Shown here piece after piece: positions 60,207 to 64,000 of a stretch of 64,000 nt of DNA. Each line of letters starts with the position of its first letter. Position 1 is the stretch's first letter. The stretch is from NCBI GenBank assembly GCA_905182985.1, contig CAJJDN010000035.1:62001-126000 (forward strand). Direction: 5' to 3'. The notes beneath the pieces were generated by a model that was not told where the DNA came from, made no database searches, and saw nothing but the letters and a program-made list of their open reading frames with translations. Position numbers and translations under genes: made by a program. The DNA comes from Paramecium sonneborni. Taxonomy: Eukaryota; Ciliophora; Oligohymenophorea; Peniculida; Parameciidae.

Positions 60207-61441
60207 ATGCTATTTAAAATTGATTGCTCAAATATTGAATAGAGTAAAAGGATTGTGATTACAAACATTGCTCAATTTCCAATTTTGGTAAGAATATTAG
60301 ACCATAATGTGTATAACTTTCTTCCAACATTCTCATTACTTAAAAGAGATGAATGTAAATAATTCCAGATACTGCATAAATAAAATCTTAAGGATTATCG
60401 AGAAGTTAAAATAGAAGCAATAGAGTTTGATGAAAACAAACTTGAATCTTTCGTAATTTGATTATAGTCTTATTGTAAGTCTGTTCCACCGTTTTGGAAC
60501 GAAAAAGTAGAAGGTTCCCTGTTGACATAAATTCTATCAATACCTGCTACATCTAATATTAATAGAAATAATTCTTTCAGTTCATATGATAGATTGCCAT
60601 CAATTAATTAGACTTTTCAAGAATAGAAAATAACATAAATTAATAATGATAATTCAATTAAAATTGACACTCAAACTTTTAAATAGACAGCTATTAATAA
60701 TGAAAGTGATTAATAAATAAATAAATAAAAAATTAATACATCATAATCTTTATAAATTATCAATTCAATCAAAATGGGAGAAGAATAAAAAAATTAATAA
60801 AATTCTCATCAATAAATTTTTAAAAATTCAACTAATAGTTTTGAATCATATTATTAAATTGAAACTAATTAAGTTTAATAAAAAATTATTACTATGCCTA
60901 ATGATCTTAATTAGTTTTTAGATCAAATTGATTCATAAAATAGTCATTTTTAATAATTAATCCCATCTTAATAGTTATCTTAAACTCATTCTTAAAAATT
61001 TATTATCGATAATGCATAGTAAGATCTGAGTTTAAGCGATACTACATCAATTTAAAGACATGAATAAAGAAAATTATCATTCTTATAATAGAGTAAATAA
61101 TAATTTAATGAAAAACCTAAATTAAGAGTTTCATAAACTTTAATAACTCATCCTAAATCTATTATAGAAAGTCAAAGATATTTTGAAAAAAATAAAGAAA
61201 TTGAATCCTAAATCTAAAAATAAATTGTAAATTATTCTTTCTAATAATATAGGCAGAATTGAAAATAAGCAAAGAAGCTCTTTCCACTGAATTAGAATAA
61301 TTAAAATTTAAATCAATGTTTCATTCCAAAAATAAATAATCCACCTATTCATATGATATTTACATCTGGCATATGCTCTTAACAAGTGTTATATTTCTAA
61401 TTATAGGAAGCACTATAAAAAAAATTATTTCACTATTTTGA
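60207..61441 (+). CDS. VAP-like MSP-domain protein, tail-anchored
   Basis: 393 aa with introns of 27 and 26 nt. Residues 1-105 read as an MSP (major sperm protein) fold: CSNIEQSKRIVITNIAQFPI, LVRILDHNVYNFLPTFSLLK, then VKIEAIEF... and FWNEKVEGSLLTQIL. A long Gln/Asn/Ser-rich middle follows, then a coiled coil (AELKISKEALSTELEQLKFK) and one C-terminal transmembrane helix IWHMLLTSVIFLIIGSTIKK. MSP plus coiled coil plus tail anchor is the architecture of VAP proteins, ER receptors for FFAT-bearing lipid-transfer proteins such as ORPs. The MSP match is weak at the FFAT-binding lysines, so function is inferred from architecture and the nearby OSBP gene. The middle is much longer than in animal VAPs. 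Confidence 0.65.
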
Positions 61442-62055
61442 ATTTATAAATATCAAAAAAACAAGAAATTATTACAATCATAATCTGTCATTATTTCTCT
61501 CGAAATATCAGATATAAATATTTTTTTGTATTGTAATTAAAAATTATCTATTATTTTAATAATAGATAATTTTTTGTATTTTAAATCTAATTTTAGGTAC
61601 TGCTTTATTATTTTGGACTTAATTTAAGTTCTCAAATTAAAAAAACATATGATAACGAACTAAATATATTAGGTCAATAAATTAACTAAATATATCAATT
61701 TTATTTTTTTTATCTATTCCTATAAAGTGAGAGATATCATCAAATATAAAAATTTCATATTATTTATAATCCAAATGAAAAGAAACTATTACAGCTAAAA
61801 TATTCTGAATAGCTTTTAATTAATTTAATATTCATATGTTACAAAGTTTGTTAATAAACAGGTATCAATTTTAAAAATAATGATATATTAGCTAAGATCT
61901 TTTCTTCAGAATAAATTGATTAATTATCCTTTATTTTATTTTATGTAAAGTATATTATTAGAGTGGTTTTTTAGTTCTTTAGTTTTCAATAAGGAACAAA
62001 TGAGTATTTTTATAACTTTTTTTATTATAAATTATTAATTAGAAAATTAACTTAA
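61442..62055. other. Convergent spacer with hairpin
   Basis: 614 bp between the ends of the VAP-like and hydrolase genes. It holds a 17-bp perfect inverted repeat at 61539-61574; no gene. Confidence 0.55.
61539..61574. repeat. Perfect 17-bp inverted repeat, 2-nt loop
   Basis: The left arm AAAAATTATCTATTATT (61539-61555), loop TT, and right arm AATAATAGATAATTTTT (61558-61574) pair fully. It sits about 100 bp after the VAP-like stop in a convergent spacer, so it could end or process transcripts from either side; a retained palindromic element is another option. Confidence 0.8.
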
Positions 62056-64000
62056 TCATAAAATTAAATATTAATCAGCAAAATTTGTCAATTTTAATAT
62101 TTCTTTTAGAGTTTTCCCTTTATAATTTAGATGTCCTTCCACTTGTTAAGTGAAATTATGATTTTTCACATTTGGATGCATACTTTAAATTGGATTAATT
62201 CCTAAAATTACTTTATTTAATATATTTACCACAAGGTTGTATTTCTGTAGTCAATTTTGAAAGAACTTTTGTCAAAACAAAATCTTATCGACTATAAACA
62301 TTATGAAAGGTTCCAGAGATACATCTATAATCTAATTTTGATAATAAGTTTTTATCTGCTACTCCTCCCAACATCAATACATTATGTATTATTAAAGGAT
62401 CATCTGAATTTGATTCTTTTTGGAATTTAATTAATTGCTTTAAACAATAATATACAATAACAGTTCCAAGAGAAAATCCAATCAAATTTATGGTTTTAGT
62501 CCCTAAATAATTTTATTAAAGAAAATAAGCCAAATATTTACCTACCTTCTTAGCTTCAGCTAAACATTCTTTAAATAAACTTATTAATTTTACAACTCCT
62601 GCAATAAATCCTAAACCAGCTGTTGCTAATAGGGAAGTACCAAAGAAACTGGCAATAATTGCAAATTTTGAAATATTAGTAACGGATGAAGCCTACCATC
62701 CAAGAATTAATGTTTATAAATTTGAATCTTGATATAAAGGACAAAGATTCTAATCTTTTATATCCTTTTAAGTAAGAAAACCATTAGCAAAAATAGTTAT
62801 TATATTTGATCTCACTTATAATTTACTTAGAGATTGCAAATAGAATATTTCTGGTTTTGCATATTTTTATAAATCTTTATGCTTTTATTTTATTATCTCG
62901 TTAATAAATTTAGAAAAATAATCATTAGAAATTTTTTCACATTTTTCTGAAGTATCTGAAAATAAATTAGAGATACAAAAATTATACGTTGAATTTTATA
63001 GATTAAAATTTATTATAGTTTATTTATTGTTCATAAAAAGCTAAACCATTTGATTTTAATTGTTGATCTGTATAATTACTTAATTTTATTAGTTTTAATT
63101 TAATTGTTACATAATTTAAAAATAAATATCTCCCATAACTTAATTAGCCAGATTTAAAATTTAAGAGTTTGTAAATTCCCATTTTCCGTTATTGATTTAT
63201 TCACAATATTTCAATAAAAAAGCATGGCTTGAAGTTTAATATTTTTCAATCATTAAAAATTTATTCTTAAACTTAAAACCTGATAATATAATATACATTT
63301 CTACAATTAATTAAATAGTTTGTTCTAATGAAAAATTTTCAAAAAAGAAATTTTTGTTTTAATATTCTTTTGAATTGAAAACCTATAAAAGTTCCTTTTA
63401 GTCTTATTTGAATAAGTTAAGATCACATACCTCAAATAAAAATTTTTCAAATCCTAGTTACACATCTTAAAATATTTAATTATAGAGTTTATTTCCAAAC
63501 TAAAGTAATTAAATAATATGATCTTGAGTTAATATTCGAAATTATTAAGTACTAAAATAATTATGAATGCATTTCATAATTAGAGATTTATATACATTAA
63601 TTTTGCTATTTTATTCTTAATTTTCTATTAGCGAATATGTCAATTAATTTTTAGCCTTCTATTCATACTTAATCAAAATCCAATCCATGGTTTAAGGTTA
63701 ATTTTCAGACAACCTTTAGAGGAACTTCGAATAATGTTATTAATATTCTTCATATAATAAACGAATATTATTTTTTTTTACCAAAATAGGATTATTTAGT
63801 TTGCATTTAGATTTGATAGCTTCTACAACTTTATAATATGCTTATTTTTATTTATTTTTAGCTATTTTTCTAAATTTTTTGGCAATTAAAATTTAAATGT
63901 ATTATTTGAATCTCAAATATAGTTGGGGTGATTTCTTTTAGAATTTATCCTTTATTTCATCACAAACTTCTAAATAACGACTTCCATAGACAAAGATAAA
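62056..64000 (-). CDS. DUF726/TMCO4-like alpha/beta hydrolase, 5' end outside window
   Basis: At least 638 codons, open to the window edge; one 28-nt intron near the 3' end. Family features: IITIFANGFLTQKDI, LCPLYQDSNLQTLILGWQAS, a hydrophobic double segment (IIASFFGTSLLATAGLGFIA), then the nucleophile elbow TINLIGFSLGTVIVYYCLKQ (GFSLG in place of G-x-S-x-G, as in TMCO4), VLMLGGVADK, TFHNVYSRQDFVLTKV with the likely acid Asp, and GINPIQSMHPNVKNHNFTQQ followed by VEGHLNYKG carrying the final His. This order matches the membrane-linked DUF726 hydrolases. An internal ATG at 63688 is possible, but the frame upstream is clearly coding-like (CDEIKDKFQKKSPQLYLRF). Substrate unknown. Confidence 0.85.

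Noticed and set aside
1..64000. Telomere repeats (CCCCAA or CCCAAA type)
   Set aside because: No arrays found at either edge or inside, so the window is not shown to reach a chromosome end.

Overview
The window is ciliate macronuclear DNA, most likely from Paramecium. It is very AT-rich. Genes only read through when TAA and TAG are taken as glutamine and TGA is the sole stop. Coding regions are interrupted by tiny introns of about 20-30 nt (GTA...TAG/AAG), and genes are packed tens of bases apart. All models below use that code. Coordinates run from ATG to the base after TGA, and most models were checked for an intact reading frame after intron removal.

Layout. 1-7.4 kb: PP2A B56 subunit, a Kelch protein, an alpha-carbonic anhydrase, an HPt-like protein without its histidine, and a Kelch-BTB protein. 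7.4-12.1 kb: mostly non-coding, with one 67-aa membrane protein. 12.1-22.5 kb: a minus-strand run with a small acylation-type protein, a CDK-like kinase, mitochondrial IF-2, a cysteine-rich surface protein, a basic protein, a MORN/IQ protein, a hypothetical membrane ORF and a long-chain acyl-CoA synthetase. 22.5-39.2 kb: a gene-poor region holding a Myb/SANT protein and a tandem family of cysteine-rich GPI-type surface antigens: intact A, decayed B, and C with a lost stop. The members share 5' flanking blocks and part of their 3' flank. 39.2-50.3 kb: an RCC1/IPT protein and a giant 2,778-residue NACHT-type STAND ATPase, divergent with only 17 bp between start codons. 50.3-64 kb: two hypotheticals, an MFS/UNC-93-like transporter, a Ser/Thr kinase, an oxysterol-binding protein, a decayed N/Q-rich gene, a VAP-like MSP-domain protein and a DUF726/TMCO4-like hydrolase cut by the window edge.

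Three single-N gaps (803, 10592, 31718) each sit between near-identical flanking sequence. They look like unmerged overlapping contigs, so the apparent duplications at 1-1933, 9642-11542 and 30473-32963 are probably artefacts.

Functional links are modest: OSBP and a VAP-like protein (partners at membrane contact sites in other eukaryotes) lie close together; three proteins start with MG-type N-termini suited to myristoylation; and a large NLR-like ATPase lies next to a surface-antigen family. The last link is positional only.
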